Under the pieces are notes generated by a model. It searched no databases and was not told the DNA's origin. It saw only the letters and a program-made list of their open reading frames with translations. A program made the position numbers and the translations under genes. From the NCBI RefSeq assembly GCF_002723615.1, contig NZ_KZ304967.1, positions 1 through 62,706 of the forward strand: a stretch of 62,706 nucleotides of DNA, read 5' to 3'. Of the stretch, positions 33,973 through 47,702 are shown one piece after another. How positions within the stretch are numbered: the stretch's first letter is position 1; each line of letters opens with the position of its first letter. The stretch is from Limimaricola cinnabarinus (lineage in GTDB: Bacteria > Pseudomonadota > Alphaproteobacteria > Rhodobacterales > Rhodobacteraceae).

Positions 33973-35190
33973 CTACTCCTTGGGCGACATGCGCATGATC
34001 GCGCCCGCTTCGCTATCGATCAGGAACAGCACCGAGCCGTCATCGGCGATCTCCACGTCGCGCACCCGGCCATTGCCGCCGACGAGCGCCTCCTCACCGA
34101 CCACGAGGCCCTCCTCGTTGATATCGAGCCGCACCACCTCTCCGGGGACGAGCGAGGCGATGACCAGATCGCCCTCCCAGCCCTCGAAGGCGTCGCCCTC
34201 GTAGAAGGCCATGCCGCCCGGCGCGATCACCGGATCCCAGTAATAGACCGGCTCCTTCATGCCTTCGGCGCGCGGCTCGCCGATACCCACCGGCTCGCCG
34301 TCATAGCGGAGGCCGTAGCTCACCTTGGGCCAGCCATAATTCGCGCCCGGCTCGGGGCGGTTCAGCTCGTCGCCGCCCGCGGGGCCATGCTCGATGGTCC
34401 AGTAATCGCCGGTGGAGGGCTGGATCGCCGCGCCCTGGATGTTGCGGTGGCCATAGGACCAGATCGCATCCTCGCCTTCCTGCCCGACAAAGGGGTTGTC
34501 CTCGGGCACCGAGCCGTCGGGGTTGAGCCGTACCACCACGCCGTAGGTGTTGGTGATGTCCTGCGCCATCTCGCGGTATTCGTCGGTGAAATGCTCGCCC
34601 GTGGTGATGAAGACGTGGCCTTCGCCGTCGAAGGTGATGCGCGAGCCGTAATGCATCGGCGCGTTTGCGGGCGGGCCCTGCACGAAGATGTCCTCGACCC
34701 CTTCGAGCGCGCTCATGTCCTCGGTGAGCGTGCCGCGCGCGGCGGCGGTGGCGACACCGCCGTCGACCGGCTTGGCATAGGTGAAATAGACCATGCGGTC
34801 GGAGCCGAAATCGGGCGAAAGCGTCACGTCCAGAAGCCCGCCCTGCTCGCGCGCGTCGATCTCGGGCAGGCCGGTGATCGGCTCGCCCACCTCTCCTTCG
34901 GCGGAGACATGGCGCAGGCGGCCGGGCCGCTCGGTCACGAGATAGCCGCCCTCGGGCAGCGGCGCGAGGCCCCAGGGCCGCTCCAGCCCGTCGGCAAAGG
35001 TTTCGACGGCGACCTCGGTCGCCTCCATCTTGGGGGCGTTGGCCTGTTCGGGGAAGGCGGGTTCGTAATCGGCATTGGCCGGGCCGCGATCGACCGGCTG
35101 CTTGACGCCGCCGTGATCGGCATCGGCGAGGGCGAGGCCGGGGGCCAGCGCGGCGATGGCGGCGATGACAAAAGGCGATTTGGCTTGCAT
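33973..35190 (-). CDS. PQQ-dependent aldose sugar dehydrogenase (YliI/Asd-like), periplasmic
   Basis: A 405-residue secreted protein. The signal peptide is residues 1-22 (MQAKSPFVIAAIAALAPGLA). The mature part is a six-bladed beta-propeller of the soluble glucose/sorbosone dehydrogenase family: GLERPWGLAPLPEGGYLVTE, REQGGLLDVTLSPDFG, the IWSYGHRNIQG motif and EHGPAGGDELNRPEPGANYG. These segments build the PQQ and calcium site. It is expected to oxidise aldoses in the periplasm. It lies 19 nt downstream of queG. Confidence 0.9.
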   Translation of the reverse strand: MQAKSPFVIAAIAALAPGLALADADHGGVKQPVDRGPANADYEPAFPEQANAPKMEATEVAVETFADGLERPWGLAPLPEGGYLVTERPGRLRHVSAEGEVGEPITGLPEIDAREQGGLLDVTLSPDFGSDRMVYFTYAKPVDGGVATAAARGTLTEDMSALEGVEDIFVQGPPANAPMHYGSRITFDGEGHVFITTGEHFTDEYREMAQDITNTYGVVVRLNPDGSVPEDNPFVGQEGEDAIWSYGHRNIQGAAIQPSTGDYWTIEHGPAGGDELNRPEPGANYGWPKVSYGLRYDGEPVGIGEPRAEGMKEPVYYWDPVIAPGGMAFYEGDAFEGWEGDLVIASLVPGEVVRLDINEEGLVVGEEALVGGNGRVRDVEIADDGSVLFLIDSEAGAIMRMSPKE

Positions 35191-35209
35191 GTCGGTCTCC
35201 CTGAGCTTG

Positions 35210-36274
35210 TCAGGGCACCGAGCTAGCCCCGTTGGCTGCCGCTTCCAGCCGCCTCACGGCCCATTGACCGGCTTCGGCCAATGTCGGATCGGGCTCGGCG
35301 GCAAGGTTTCGCGCCGTGGGCAGCAGGCCGGGGTCGCCGGAATTGCCGATGGCATAGGCGACGTTGCGCAAGAACCGGTCACGCCCGATCCGCTTGATCG
35401 GGCTGCCCGAGAACATCTCGCGGAAACTTGCATCGTCGAGCTTCGCCAGCTCGGCCAGGGGCGGCGCATCGACCTTGCCGAAATAGCGCATCTCGGTCGC
35501 TTCCTGGGCGAACTTGTTCCAAGGACAGATCGCGAGGCAATCGTCGCAGCCATAGATGCGGTTGCCCAAGGCTTCGCGGAATTCCTCCGGCACCGGCCCC
35601 TTGTGCTCAATGGTGAGGTAGGAGATGCAGCGCCGCGCATCGAGCTGGAAGGGTGCGGGAAAGGCGCCCGTCGGGCAGATGTCGAGGCAGCGCGTGCAGG
35701 AGCCGCATTTCTCGCGCGCGGGCGCGTCCACCGGCAGCTCCACGGTGGTAAAGATCGCGCCCAAGAACACCCAGTTGCCCACCGTCCGGCCCAGAAGATT
35801 GGTGTGCTTGCCCTGCCAGCCCAGCCCCGCGGCCTGCGCCAACGGCTTTTCCATCACCGGGGCGGTGTCGACGAAGACCTTGATCTCTTCCTCGGGGCAC
35901 TGCTCCAGCAGCCAGCGCCCGACCCGTTTCAGCCGTTTCTTGACAAGATCGTGGTAGTCTCGGCCATGGGCATAGACGCTGATCGCGGCGCGATCGGGAT
36001 GCTCCAGCACGTCGAGCGGATCATGGCGCGGGGTGTAGGCCTCGGCCAGCATGATGACGGAGCGCGCCTTTGGCCAGAGCGCGGCCGGGTCGCCGCGCCA
36101 GTGCATGCGCTCCTCCATCCAGCCCATCTGGCCGTGGCGGCCTTCCTCGACATAGGTGGCGAGCCGGGCGGCGGCCTCGGGGATGGCATCGGGACGGCAG
36201 ATTCCCATCTCGGCGAATCCCTCGCCGAGCGCGGCCTCGCGCAGCCGGGTCTTGAGCGCCGCCCCCTGGTTCAT
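35210..36274 (-). CDS. queG: Epoxyqueuosine reductase
   Basis: The last step of queuosine synthesis, reducing epoxyqueuosine in tRNA with cobalamin and two [4Fe-4S] clusters. It has 354 residues. The cluster motifs [16 protein letters not shown] and [14 protein letters not shown] lie in the middle, with RHDPL and [12 protein letters not shown] of the cobalamin domain before them. The annotated ATG ([11 protein letters not shown]) lies inside a copy of the dispersed repeat; other candidate starts (Leu or Met codons) are a few residues in. Either way the repeat abuts the gene's start. Confidence 0.94.
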   Translation of the reverse strand: MNQGAALKTRLREAALGEGFAEMGICRPDAIPEAAARLATYVEEGRHGQMGWMEERMHWRGDPAALWPKARSVIMLAEAYTPRHDPLDVLEHPDRAAISVYAHGRDYHDLVKKRLKRVGRWLLEQCPEEEIKVFVDTAPVMEKPLAQAAGLGWQGKHTNLLGRTVGNWVFLGAIFTTVELPVDAPAREKCGSCTRCLDICPTGAFPAPFQLDARRCISYLTIEHKGPVPEEFREALGNRIYGCDDCLAICPWNKFAQEATEMRYFGKVDAPPLAELAKLDDASFREMFSGSPIKRIGRDRFLRNVAYAIGNSGDPGLLPTARNLAAEPDPTLAEAGQWAVRRLEAAANGASSVP

Positions 36275-36291
36275 CTTTCACCAAATACGCA
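36270..36291 (-). repeat. Dispersed repeat, single copy (locus E), overlapping queG start
   Basis: On the minus strand TGCGTATTTGGTGAAAGATG plus AA matches the family consensus. The ATG within it is the apparent queG start. No inverted partner is visible. Confidence 0.8.
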
Positions 36292-36320
36292 TTCGGGCCG
36301 CCTGCCCCAAGCGCTCCGTC

Positions 36321-37007
36321 TCAGAAATCGAGATCGGCGTAATGGGCGGGCTGCGGAAAGCCCGGCAGCTGGTCGGCCAGAAGCGAGCGGAAGGCGGGGC
36401 GCGACTTGATCTTGGCGTACCAGTCCTTGACCGTCTCGGAGCGGTTCCAGTCCACGTCCGAGATGTAATCGAGGCAGGACAGATGCGCCGCGGCGGCGAA
36501 GTCGGCGAGGCTGAGCTCGTTGCCCGCGAGCCAGCGGCGCTGATCCAGCAGCCAAGCCATGTAGTCGAGGTGATACTTGATCGCCCGCGCCCCGGCCTTG
36601 ACGTTGGAGCTGTCGGGATAGCCGCCGCCCATGACCTTCTTGAACACCCGCTCGCCCAAAAGCTTCGAGGTCACCTCGCGGTGGAACTTGTCGTCGAACC
36701 AGCCGACGAGGCGGCGCACCTCGAATCGCGCCTCGGGCGATTGCGGCAGAAGCGGCGGATCGGGCTGCACCTCTTCGAGATATTCGCAGATCGCGCTGCT
36801 TTCCGACATGAGCCGGTTGCCGAGCTTCAGGATCGGCACCTTGCCCGCCGGGTTGCGGCGCAGGAACTCGGTGTCCTGCTCCCAGTATCTCTCTTCCACC
36901 AGCTCGACCTCGATCCGTTTTTCGGCGAGGGAGAGCCGCACCTTGCGCGAGAACGGCGAAAGCGGGAAGTGATAGAGGCGTTGCGTGGCGGGACGGGTGT
37001 TCTGCAT
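36321..37007 (-). CDS. Glutathione S-transferase family protein
   Basis: A 228-residue cytosolic GST. The N-terminal thioredoxin fold has YHFPLSPFSRKVRLSLAEKR, NPAGKVPILKLG and the SESSAICEYLE glutathione-binding turn. The helical C-terminal domain contains GNELSLADFAAAAHLSCLDY, the hydrophobic-core motif of the superfamily. I took ATG 37007 (MQNTRPATQRLY); an earlier in-frame start adds six residues. Substrate unknown. Confidence 0.9.
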   Translation of the reverse strand: MQNTRPATQRLYHFPLSPFSRKVRLSLAEKRIEVELVEERYWEQDTEFLRRNPAGKVPILKLGNRLMSESSAICEYLEEVQPDPPLLPQSPEARFEVRRLVGWFDDKFHREVTSKLLGERVFKKVMGGGYPDSSNVKAGARAIKYHLDYMAWLLDQRRWLAGNELSLADFAAAAHLSCLDYISDVDWNRSETVKDWYAKIKSRPAFRSLLADQLPGFPQPAHYADLDF

Positions 37008-37055
37008 GGCCCCTGTCTGCCGCAACTGACGCGCCGCTTCAATCCCGTGCGCGCA

Positions 37056-37829
37056 TCACTCGAAGCAGTCGTCGCGCCCGTCGCGGCGGATGGTGGCGGC
37101 GCCGTCGCGGATCTGCCCGGCGCGCCTTTGCACGAAATCCGAAGGATCGGCGGCCGAGCGCCCCTTGGGGTCGGGCAGGATCGCGGCGAGACGGGCGGCC
37201 TGCACATCCGTCAGATCGGCGGCGGCAACGCCGAAGTAATGCGGCGCGGCGCGGCCCACGCCGAACACGCCCTCGTCGAACTCGGCGACGTTGAGATAGA
37301 CCTCCAGGATGCGCCGCTTGGTCCAGACCGCCTCGACCGCGGGCGTCATCGCCGCTTCCAGCGCCTTTCTCGGCCAGCTGCGCCCCTGCCAGAGATAGAC
37401 GTTCTTGACGGTCTGCTGGCTGATGGTCGAAGCGCCGCGATTGCCGCCCTGGGCCATGGCGGCACGGATCGCCTTGAGGTCGAGCCCCCAATGCAGGCAG
37501 AAATTGGCGTCCTCGGCGGCGACGGCGGCGCGGGCCATCACCGGGGCGATCTCCTCCATCGGCACCCAGTCATGGGCGATCTCGTCCAGCCGCGCGCGCT
37601 CGGAGAGCATGTAGGGGGTGATCGGCGGGTTCACGGTCGAGAACAAAAGGATCAGCGCGCCGATGAGACCGACAAGCGCGAAGGCCGCCCATAGCAGGCC
37701 CCGCACGACCAGCCGCCCCGGCGCGCGCGGGCGGGTTTCGGCGGGCTTGGCAGGCTTGGCGGCGGCCTTTCCCTTGCGGTTGCGCCTGGCCGCGGGGCCG
37801 GTCTTGGAGGTGTTCACGGGCTTGGCCAT
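37056..37829 (-). CDS. mtgA: Monofunctional peptidoglycan glycosyltransferase
   Basis: Polymerises lipid II into glycan strands without a transpeptidase domain. The 257-residue protein has a basic cytoplasmic tail, one membrane helix (GLLWAAFALVGLIGALILLF, about 44-63) and a GT51 domain. The catalytic glutamate is in AAVAAEDANFCLHWGLD, with GASTISQQTVKN and KRRILEVYLNVAEFDEGVFG downstream. The final cysteine-containing tail is unusual but short. It stands alone, next to the gltB terminator. Confidence 0.94.
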   Translation of the reverse strand: MAKPVNTSKTGPAARRNRKGKAAAKPAKPAETRPRAPGRLVVRGLLWAAFALVGLIGALILLFSTVNPPITPYMLSERARLDEIAHDWVPMEEIAPVMARAAVAAEDANFCLHWGLDLKAIRAAMAQGGNRGASTISQQTVKNVYLWQGRSWPRKALEAAMTPAVEAVWTKRRILEVYLNVAEFDEGVFGVGRAAPHYFGVAAADLTDVQAARLAAILPDPKGRSAADPSDFVQRRAGQIRDGAATIRRDGRDDCFE

Positions 37830-37882
37830 GCCGCCATAGACCGCGCCCGCCGGGGGTGGGTCAAGCCGAACATGGCGGCGCG

Positions 37883-37913
37883 AAAAAGGGCCGGTGCGTC
37901 ACCGCACCGGCCC
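37883..37913 (-). terminator. Rho-independent terminator of the glt operon
   Basis: On the minus strand an 11-bp perfect stem GGGCCGGTGCG / CGCACCGGCCC with a GTGA loop is followed by TTTTT, 24 nt after the gltB stop. Confidence 0.92.
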
Positions 37914-37937
37914 CTTCGTTCCTCGTGTCCGATCCGA

Positions 37938-42486
<4,549 letters not shown>

Positions 42487-42500
<14 letters not shown>

Positions 42501-43206
42501 GGAAGATCTCCTTGGCGGGGGTTGCGGGGGCCTTGGACATGGTCGCGCCGCAGCCGTGTTTGGGGTGGGACGAGAGGAAGCCCGGCTCGTCCGGGAAGAT
42601 GAATTCGACCGGGCTGTCATCGGAGGTGAAGCTGCCCTCGGGGCCGGTCACCTCGCTGGTGCCCGACAGAAAGATCCGCCGGGCGCGGTCGATGAACTCG
42701 GTGCCGCGGCTGACCCAGAGCACCTCGCCCTCCGCATCGGTGGCGCGCACCTCGTAATCGGTGCGCTCCAGCTCGACGCCGTCGATGGTCTCGGTCTCGC
42801 CGGTCAGCACGTCGAAGCCGACATAGCGGGTCTCGCCGGCCTGGTCCGACAGGGTGGTGAAATCGAAGCTGTCGGCGCCGGTCTGCGCCAGCTCGGTGAA
42901 GGAGGCCGGATCGGCGGGATCGGGGGCCAGCGCCTCGCGCCGGTCGGCGCGCGGATAGACGCTCTCGATCCACTGGGTCTCGTGGTCGATCGCGCCGAAA
43001 TAGCTCACCCCGTCGCGGTCGAGATCGACCCGGCGGCGCCAGCCCTCGGGATCGGCCTCGCAGGTGAAGTGGTGCGAGACGCTGCAATTGGCGGTCTGCA
43101 CCGTCATCGTGGCGGTGCAGCCCTCGGGCAGCGTCACCTGCCGCGGGGCCTGGGCCATCGCGGTCGCGGGCAGGGCGCATAGCAGCAGGGCAAGAGGCGT
43201 CTTCAT
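42487..43206 (-). CDS. Secreted hypothetical protein encoded between gltD and gltB
   Basis: A 239-residue protein with a signal peptide (MKTPLALLLCALPATAMA) and no membrane helix afterwards, so probably periplasmic. Cysteines in LPEGCTATMTVQTANCSVSH and FTCEAD could form disulfides. It shows no known catalytic motif. It lies 80 nt after gltD, and its last 14 nt overlap the gltB start, so it is bound into the glutamate synthase operon. From memory, unnamed secreted proteins occupy this place in other Rhodobacterales, but I cannot verify this here. Why a periplasmic protein is coupled to a cytoplasmic enzyme is unknown. Confidence 0.8.
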
Positions 43207-43286
43207 GGCTGTCTCCGTGATCGGAACCAAAGGGCGGAGCCGATGCGCGCCGGATCGGGGCCGGGGCGCATCGGCGCGGCGCGGGC

Positions 43287-44726
43287 TTACTCGGCGGCGA
43301 CGCCCGCGCTGGCGGACTGGTCGAGATAGTTGACGATCGCGCTGGCGCTGTCGCGCCCGTCGCGGATCGCCCAGACGACGAGCGAGGCGCCGCGCACGAT
43401 GTCGCCCACCGCAAAGACGCCGTCGAGCGAGGTGGCGCCGGTGCCGAACTCGGCCCGCACCGTGCCCCAGCGGGTCACTTCCAGCCCCTCGACGCCCCAC
43501 AGCGTCGGCAGGTCCTCGGGCTCGAAGCCGAGCGCCTTGACGACGAGATCGGCCTCTTCGAGGTAATCCGCGCCCTCGATCTTCTCGGGCATGCGGCGGC
43601 CCGTGGCGTCGGGCGTGCCGAGCCGCATCCTGTGGACATGGACGCCGGTGACGCCGTTCGCGTCGCATTCGAAGCCCTTGGGGGCCGAAAGCCAGACCAG
43701 CTCCACGCCCTCCTCTTCCGCGTTCGCCACCTCGCGCTGCGAGCCGGGCATGTTGGCCCGGTCGCGGCGGTAGAGGCACTTCACGCTTGTCGCGCCCTGC
43801 CGGATCGCGGTGCGCACGCAGTCCATCGCCGTGTCGCCGCCGCCGATCACGACGACCTTCTTGCCGGCCGCGTTCAGCTCGCCGCTGTCATATTCGGGCA
43901 CGTCGTCGCCGAAATTCTTGCGGTTCGAGGCGGTGAGGTAGTCGATCGCGCGGATCACGCCGCCATGATCGCTGTCGGGCAGGTCGCGCGACTTGTAGAC
44001 GCCGGTGGCGATCAGCACCGCGTCGTGCTTGCCGCGGATCGCGTCGAAGGAGATGTCCTCGCCGACCTTGCAGTTCAGCACGAACTCGACGCCCGAGTCC
44101 TCGAACTGCCTCGTGCGGCGGTCGACGACCTCCTTCTCGAGCTTGAAGCCCGGAATCCCGTAGGTCATCAGCCCGCCGACGCGGTCGTAGCGGTCATAGA
44201 CCGTGACCTGCACGCCGGCGCGGCGCAGGTAGTCGGCGGCGGCGAGCCCGCCGGGGCCCGCGCCGATGATGCCGACGCTCTCGGGGCGCTCGCGGGCGGG
44301 GAGGATCGGCTTGACCCAGCCCTCCTCCCAGGCGGTGTCGGTGATGTATTTCTCGACCGAGCCGATGGTGACGGTGCCGTGGCCCGACTGCTCGATCACG
44401 CAGTTGCCTTCGCAAAGCCGGTCCTGCGGGCAGATGCGGCCGCAGATCTCGGGGAAGGTATTGGTCGCCTGGGAGACCTCATAGGCCTCCTGCAGGCGGC
44501 CTTCGGCGGTCAGGCGCAGCCAGTCGGGGATATTGTTGTGCAGCGGGCAATGGGTCTGGCAATAGGGCACGCCGCACTGGCTGCAGCGGCTCGACTGCTC
44601 GGCCGCCTTGTCGCGGGCGAACTCGGCGTAGATCTCCTGGAAATCCTCGCGCCGCGCTGTGGCCAGACGCTTTTCCGGCATGTCGCGCGGCACCGACACG
44701 AATTTCAGCATCTTGTTTTCGGCCAT
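43287..44726 (-). CDS. gltD: Glutamate synthase small subunit
   Basis: A 479-residue flavoprotein passing NADPH electrons to GltB. The N-terminal cysteine clusters SRCSQCGVPYCQTHCPLHNN and CGRICPQDRLCEGNCVIEQ hold [4Fe-4S] centres. Two Rossmann motifs follow: VGIIGAGPGGLAAADYLRRA for FAD and KVVVIGGGDTAMDCVRTAIR for NADPH. It starts behind GGGAGAGA and is preceded by a 15-bp palindrome also found at ilvE. Confidence 0.97.
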   Translation of the reverse strand: MAENKMLKFVSVPRDMPEKRLATARREDFQEIYAEFARDKAAEQSSRCSQCGVPYCQTHCPLHNNIPDWLRLTAEGRLQEAYEVSQATNTFPEICGRICPQDRLCEGNCVIEQSGHGTVTIGSVEKYITDTAWEEGWVKPILPARERPESVGIIGAGPGGLAAADYLRRAGVQVTVYDRYDRVGGLMTYGIPGFKLEKEVVDRRTRQFEDSGVEFVLNCKVGEDISFDAIRGKHDAVLIATGVYKSRDLPDSDHGGVIRAIDYLTASNRKNFGDDVPEYDSGELNAAGKKVVVIGGGDTAMDCVRTAIRQGATSVKCLYRRDRANMPGSQREVANAEEEGVELVWLSAPKGFECDANGVTGVHVHRMRLGTPDATGRRMPEKIEGADYLEEADLVVKALGFEPEDLPTLWGVEGLEVTRWGTVRAEFGTGATSLDGVFAVGDIVRGASLVVWAIRDGRDSASAIVNYLDQSASAGVAAE

Positions 44727-44788
44727 GGCTGGTCTCTCCCTCTGGCTGGGCTTGCCGTGGGGATAGCCAAAGCCCGGCCGGATGAAAA

Positions 44789-44803
44789 GTCAGCATGGTT
44801 GAC
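44789..44803 (-). promoter_or_regulatory. Operator-like interrupted palindrome upstream of gltD
   Basis: GTCAAC-CAT-GCTGAC on the minus strand, 63 nt before the gltD start. It has the same arms as GTCAAC-AAG-GCTGAC in the ilvE/petP region (reverse complement of 30659-30673), and a shared TT follows. Identical arms at two amino-acid loci suggest one regulator. Confidence 0.5.
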
Positions 44804-44885
44804 CTATTTGACGCTTTCTGGAGCAAGGGGCGAAAAACATCCGCTTTGCACCGCAAAACAAGGTCAGTACTTGTTACCCATTGGC

Positions 44886-45692
44886 CTATCCTACGAGATA
44901 AAGCCCGGCCAGCGCGGCAAGACCGACCGCGATTCGCCACCAGCCGAACAGCGCGTAGCCATGCTTCGAGACGTAGCCGAGCAGCCATTTGACCACGATC
45001 ACGGCGGTGACGAAGGCCATGGCGAAACCGATGGCGATCTCGTTGAGCGCGCTCCAGTCGAGCACGTCGCGGTTCTGGAACAGGTCATAGGCCACGGCCC
45101 CGGCCATGGTCGGCATCGACAGGAAGAAGGAGAACTCCGCCGCCGCGCGCTTGCTCACCCCCATCAGCAGCCCGCCGACGATGGTCGCGCCCGAGCGCGA
45201 CACCCCCGGCACCATCGCCAGCACCTGAAAGAAGCCGATCGCCAGCGCCGTGCGCACCGGCAGCCGCATCGCGTCCTCGTGGCGGGTGCGCAGCGCCATG
45301 CGGTCGACGAAAAGCAGCACGATGCCGCCCAGCACCAGCATGACGGCGATCAGGGCGGGCGTCTCGAACAGCACCGTCTTGATGATGTCATGCGCCAGCA
45401 CGCCGATCACCGCCGCCGGAAGAAAGGCGATCAGCACCGCGGCGATGAAGCGCCGCGCGGCCGGGTCGTGCGGCGCGTCGCGCAGCACGCGCCACAGCTG
45501 CCCGAAATAGAGCGTCAGCAACGCCAGCACCGCGCCGAGCTGGATCACCACCTCGAAGGTCTTGCCGGCGCTTTCGAAGCCCAGGAAATGCCCCGCGAGC
45601 AGCAGATGGCCGGTCGAGGAAACCGGAATGAACTCCGTCAGCCCCTCCAGCAGGCCGAGCAGGAGCGGCAGGAGAATCGTCTCTCCGGTCAT
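44886..45692 (-). CDS. uppP: Undecaprenyl-diphosphatase
   Basis: Recycles the lipid carrier undecaprenyl diphosphate for peptidoglycan and glycan export; overexpression gives bacitracin resistance (BacA family). The 268-residue protein has about eight membrane helices. The two catalytic boxes are [18 protein letters not shown] (about 15-32) and [19 protein letters not shown]. It starts 18 nt after the NDUFA9-like gene and precedes gltD by 159 nt. Confidence 0.96.
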   Translation of the reverse strand: MTGETILLPLLLGLLEGLTEFIPVSSTGHLLLAGHFLGFESAGKTFEVVIQLGAVLALLTLYFGQLWRVLRDAPHDPAARRFIAAVLIAFLPAAVIGVLAHDIIKTVLFETPALIAVMLVLGGIVLLFVDRMALRTRHEDAMRLPVRTALAIGFFQVLAMVPGVSRSGATIVGGLLMGVSKRAAAEFSFFLSMPTMAGAVAYDLFQNRDVLDWSALNEIAIGFAMAFVTAVIVVKWLLGYVSKHGYALFGWWRIAVGLAALAGLYLVG

Positions 45693-45710
45693 GGCAATGG
45701 GTATCCCGTA

Positions 45711-46694
45711 TCAGTGGCGGCGCAGGTTGCGCGCGGATTCCTTGATCGCCAGATACTGCCCCGAGGGGCGGAAACGCCACAGGTAGTCGGGCAGAACCGC
45801 CTCCATCGCGATGGGGCTGATGTCCAGATCGGCGAAACCTTTCGCGCCCGTGCCCACGACGTTGTCGCTTTGCAGATTGGCGACCTGGTCGGCGGTGATC
45901 GGCGCGCGCACCAGCCCGAGGCTGAGCGCCTGCACCAGCCCGCCGATGCCGGCCATCAGCCGGCCGACCCCGAAGGGCAGCCCGATCACGAGACGGCGGC
46001 GGCGGATCATCCGCAGCATCTGCACGATCAGCTCGCGGAACGTATGCGTGTCCGGCCCGCCCAGCTCGTAAGTGCCGGGGGCGGCCTTGCCGGTGGCGGC
46101 CAGCTCGGCGGCATGGGCGACGTCGTCGACATGCACCGGCTGGAACTTCGCGTTCGCGCCGACCACCGGGATCACCGGCGAGACCTGCGCCATGGAGGCG
46201 AAGCGGTTGAAGAACGCGTCCTCGGCGCCGAACAGGATCGAGGGGCGCAGGATCACCGCGTCGGGCATGTGCCGCAGCACGCCCGCCTCGCCCGCCGCCT
46301 TGGAGCGGGCATATTCGCTCGGGCTCTCCTCATCCGCGCCGATCGCGGAGACATGCACCATGCGCGCCACGCCCTCTTCGGCGGCAAGACGGGCGATCCG
46401 CTCGGGCCCCTCTTCCTGCACCGCGTGAAAGGTGTTGCGCCCCTTCTCGGCCAGCACGCCCACGCAGTTGACCACCGCATCGGCACCGATCAGCGCCGCG
46501 CGCACGCTGTCATCGTCGCGGATGTTGCAGAAGATCGGCTCGACCTGCCCCACCACGCCGTAGGTCCGCACGAAGAGCGCCTCTTCGGGACGGCGGCAGG
46601 CGACGCGCACGCGCCAGCCCTGATGCGCCAGCCGGCGCGAGATATAGCGCCCGAGGAAGCCCGATCCGCCAAAGATGGTCACAAGTCCGGTCAT
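45711..46694 (-). CDS. NDUFA9-like (complex I-associated) NAD(P)-binding SDR protein
   Basis: A 327-residue atypical short-chain dehydrogenase. TIFGGSGFLGRYISRRLAHQ is the G-x-x-G-x-x-G nucleotide site. VNCVGVLAEKGRNTFHAVQ, RMVHVSAIGADEESPSEYAR and ILRPSILFGAEDAFFNRFA are typical of the NDUFA9/39-kDa group found in alphaproteobacteria and mitochondria. ATG 46694 is used; the frame extends upstream through a repeat-rich, non-protein-like stretch. It is probably co-transcribed with uppP. A direct role in bacterial complex I is inferred only from the family. Confidence 0.9.
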   Translation of the reverse strand: MTGLVTIFGGSGFLGRYISRRLAHQGWRVRVACRRPEEALFVRTYGVVGQVEPIFCNIRDDDSVRAALIGADAVVNCVGVLAEKGRNTFHAVQEEGPERIARLAAEEGVARMVHVSAIGADEESPSEYARSKAAGEAGVLRHMPDAVILRPSILFGAEDAFFNRFASMAQVSPVIPVVGANAKFQPVHVDDVAHAAELAATGKAAPGTYELGGPDTHTFRELIVQMLRMIRRRRLVIGLPFGVGRLMAGIGGLVQALSLGLVRAPITADQVANLQSDNVVGTGAKGFADLDISPIAMEAVLPDYLWRFRPSGQYLAIKESARNLRRH

Positions 46695-46782
46695 CGGCCC
46701 CGCCCTGATAAGGTGAATTGACGCCTCGCGGTTTACCCGCCGGGGCGGATGCGGACAAGCGCCGATCCGGGCCCCTGGTTTC

Positions 46783-46815
46783 GCGGGGGTTTTGCGGGGG
46801 TTTTGCGGGGATTTC
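46783..46815 (+). repeat. Three tandem 11-bp units (GCGGGGGTTTT)
   Basis: Two perfect units GCGGGGGTTTT followed by a diverged third (GCGGGGATTTC) lie in the 277-nt divergent region between the NDUFA9-like gene and tRNA-Leu. The rest of that gap is very G/C-rich and, apart from the tRNA promoter, seems empty. The repeat could be a slippage product or affect promoter spacing. Confidence 0.7.
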
Positions 46816-46926
46816 GCGAGCGTGTCGCGCGCCCCACCCCCGCCGCGGGTTTCGGGCCGCTCTTGGCCGCGCGCCGCCCCCGCCCGGCTTGCCGCTGCGG
46901 CAGCGCGGATTTCGAGAGATTTCTCG

Positions 46927-46955
46927 TTGACACCCCCCGGCGCTTTCCGTAGATC
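46927..46955 (+). promoter_or_regulatory. Promoter of tRNA-Leu
   Basis: TTGACA (46927-46932), a 17-bp spacer that starts with a C-run, and TAGATC (46950-46955), 17 nt before the tRNA. It is close to the tRNA-Lys promoter in sequence and spacing. Confidence 0.75.
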
Positions 46956-46971
46956 GCCCCTCACACGACCT

Positions 46972-47058
<87 letters not shown>

Positions 47059-47089
47059 TCCCTCCTCGTAGTTCAACAGCGAGGACATC

Positions 47090-47701
47090 GTGGCAAACCA
47101 TCTTTACCAGCACGACCTGCCCGACGGCCTCGATCTCGGCCCCTCCGTGGCGATCGATTGCGAGACCATGGGGCTCAACCCGGCGCGCGACCGGCTGTGC
47201 CTGGTGCAGATGTCGTCGGGCGACGGCGAATGCCACATGGTGCAGGTCCATCGCGGCCAGACCGAAGCGCCCAACCTCGTGCGCCTGCTCGAAGATCCGC
47301 AGGTGCTCAAGCTGTTCCATTTCGGCCGATTCGACATCGCGGCGCTGCAGAACGCCTTCGGCGCGCGCACCGCGCCGGTCTATTGCACCAAGATCGCCTC
47401 GAAGATGGTGCGCACCTATACCGACCGGCACGGGCTGCGGCAGCTCTTGCAGGAGCTGGTCGGGGTCGACATCTCCAAGCAGCAGCAGCAATCCGACTGG
47501 GGCGCCGAGGATCTGAGCCCCGCCCAGCTCGATTACGCCGCCTCGGACGTGCTGCACCTGCACAAGCTGCGCGCGGCGCTCGATGCGCGGCTGGCGCGCG
47601 AGGGGCGCAGCGAGCTGGCCCAGGCCTGCTTCGATTTCCTGCCCACCCGCGCGGCGCTCGATCTGGCAGGATGGCCCGATGCCGACATCTTCTCGCACTG
47701 A
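47090..47701 (+). CDS. Ribonuclease D-like 3'-5' exonuclease
   Basis: A 203-residue DEDD-family exonuclease lacking the HRDC domains of full RNase D. The catalytic motifs are VAIDCETMGLNP (about 20-31), HFGRFDIAAL and the Y-x-x-x-D motif in LDYAASDVLHLHKL. It starts with GTG behind GAGG. Its TGA ends 1 nt before the kdsD-like ATG at 47703. It likely trims structured RNAs such as tRNA precursors, fitting its place after tRNA-Leu. Confidence 0.9.
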   Translation: MANHLYQHDLPDGLDLGPSVAIDCETMGLNPARDRLCLVQMSSGDGECHMVQVHRGQTEAPNLVRLLEDPQVLKLFHFGRFDIAALQNAFGARTAPVYCTKIASKMVRTYTDRHGLRQLLQELVGVDISKQQQQSDWGAEDLSPAQLDYAASDVLHLHKLRAALDARLAREGRSELAQACFDFLPTRAALDLAGWPDADIFSH

Positions 47702-47702
47702 C

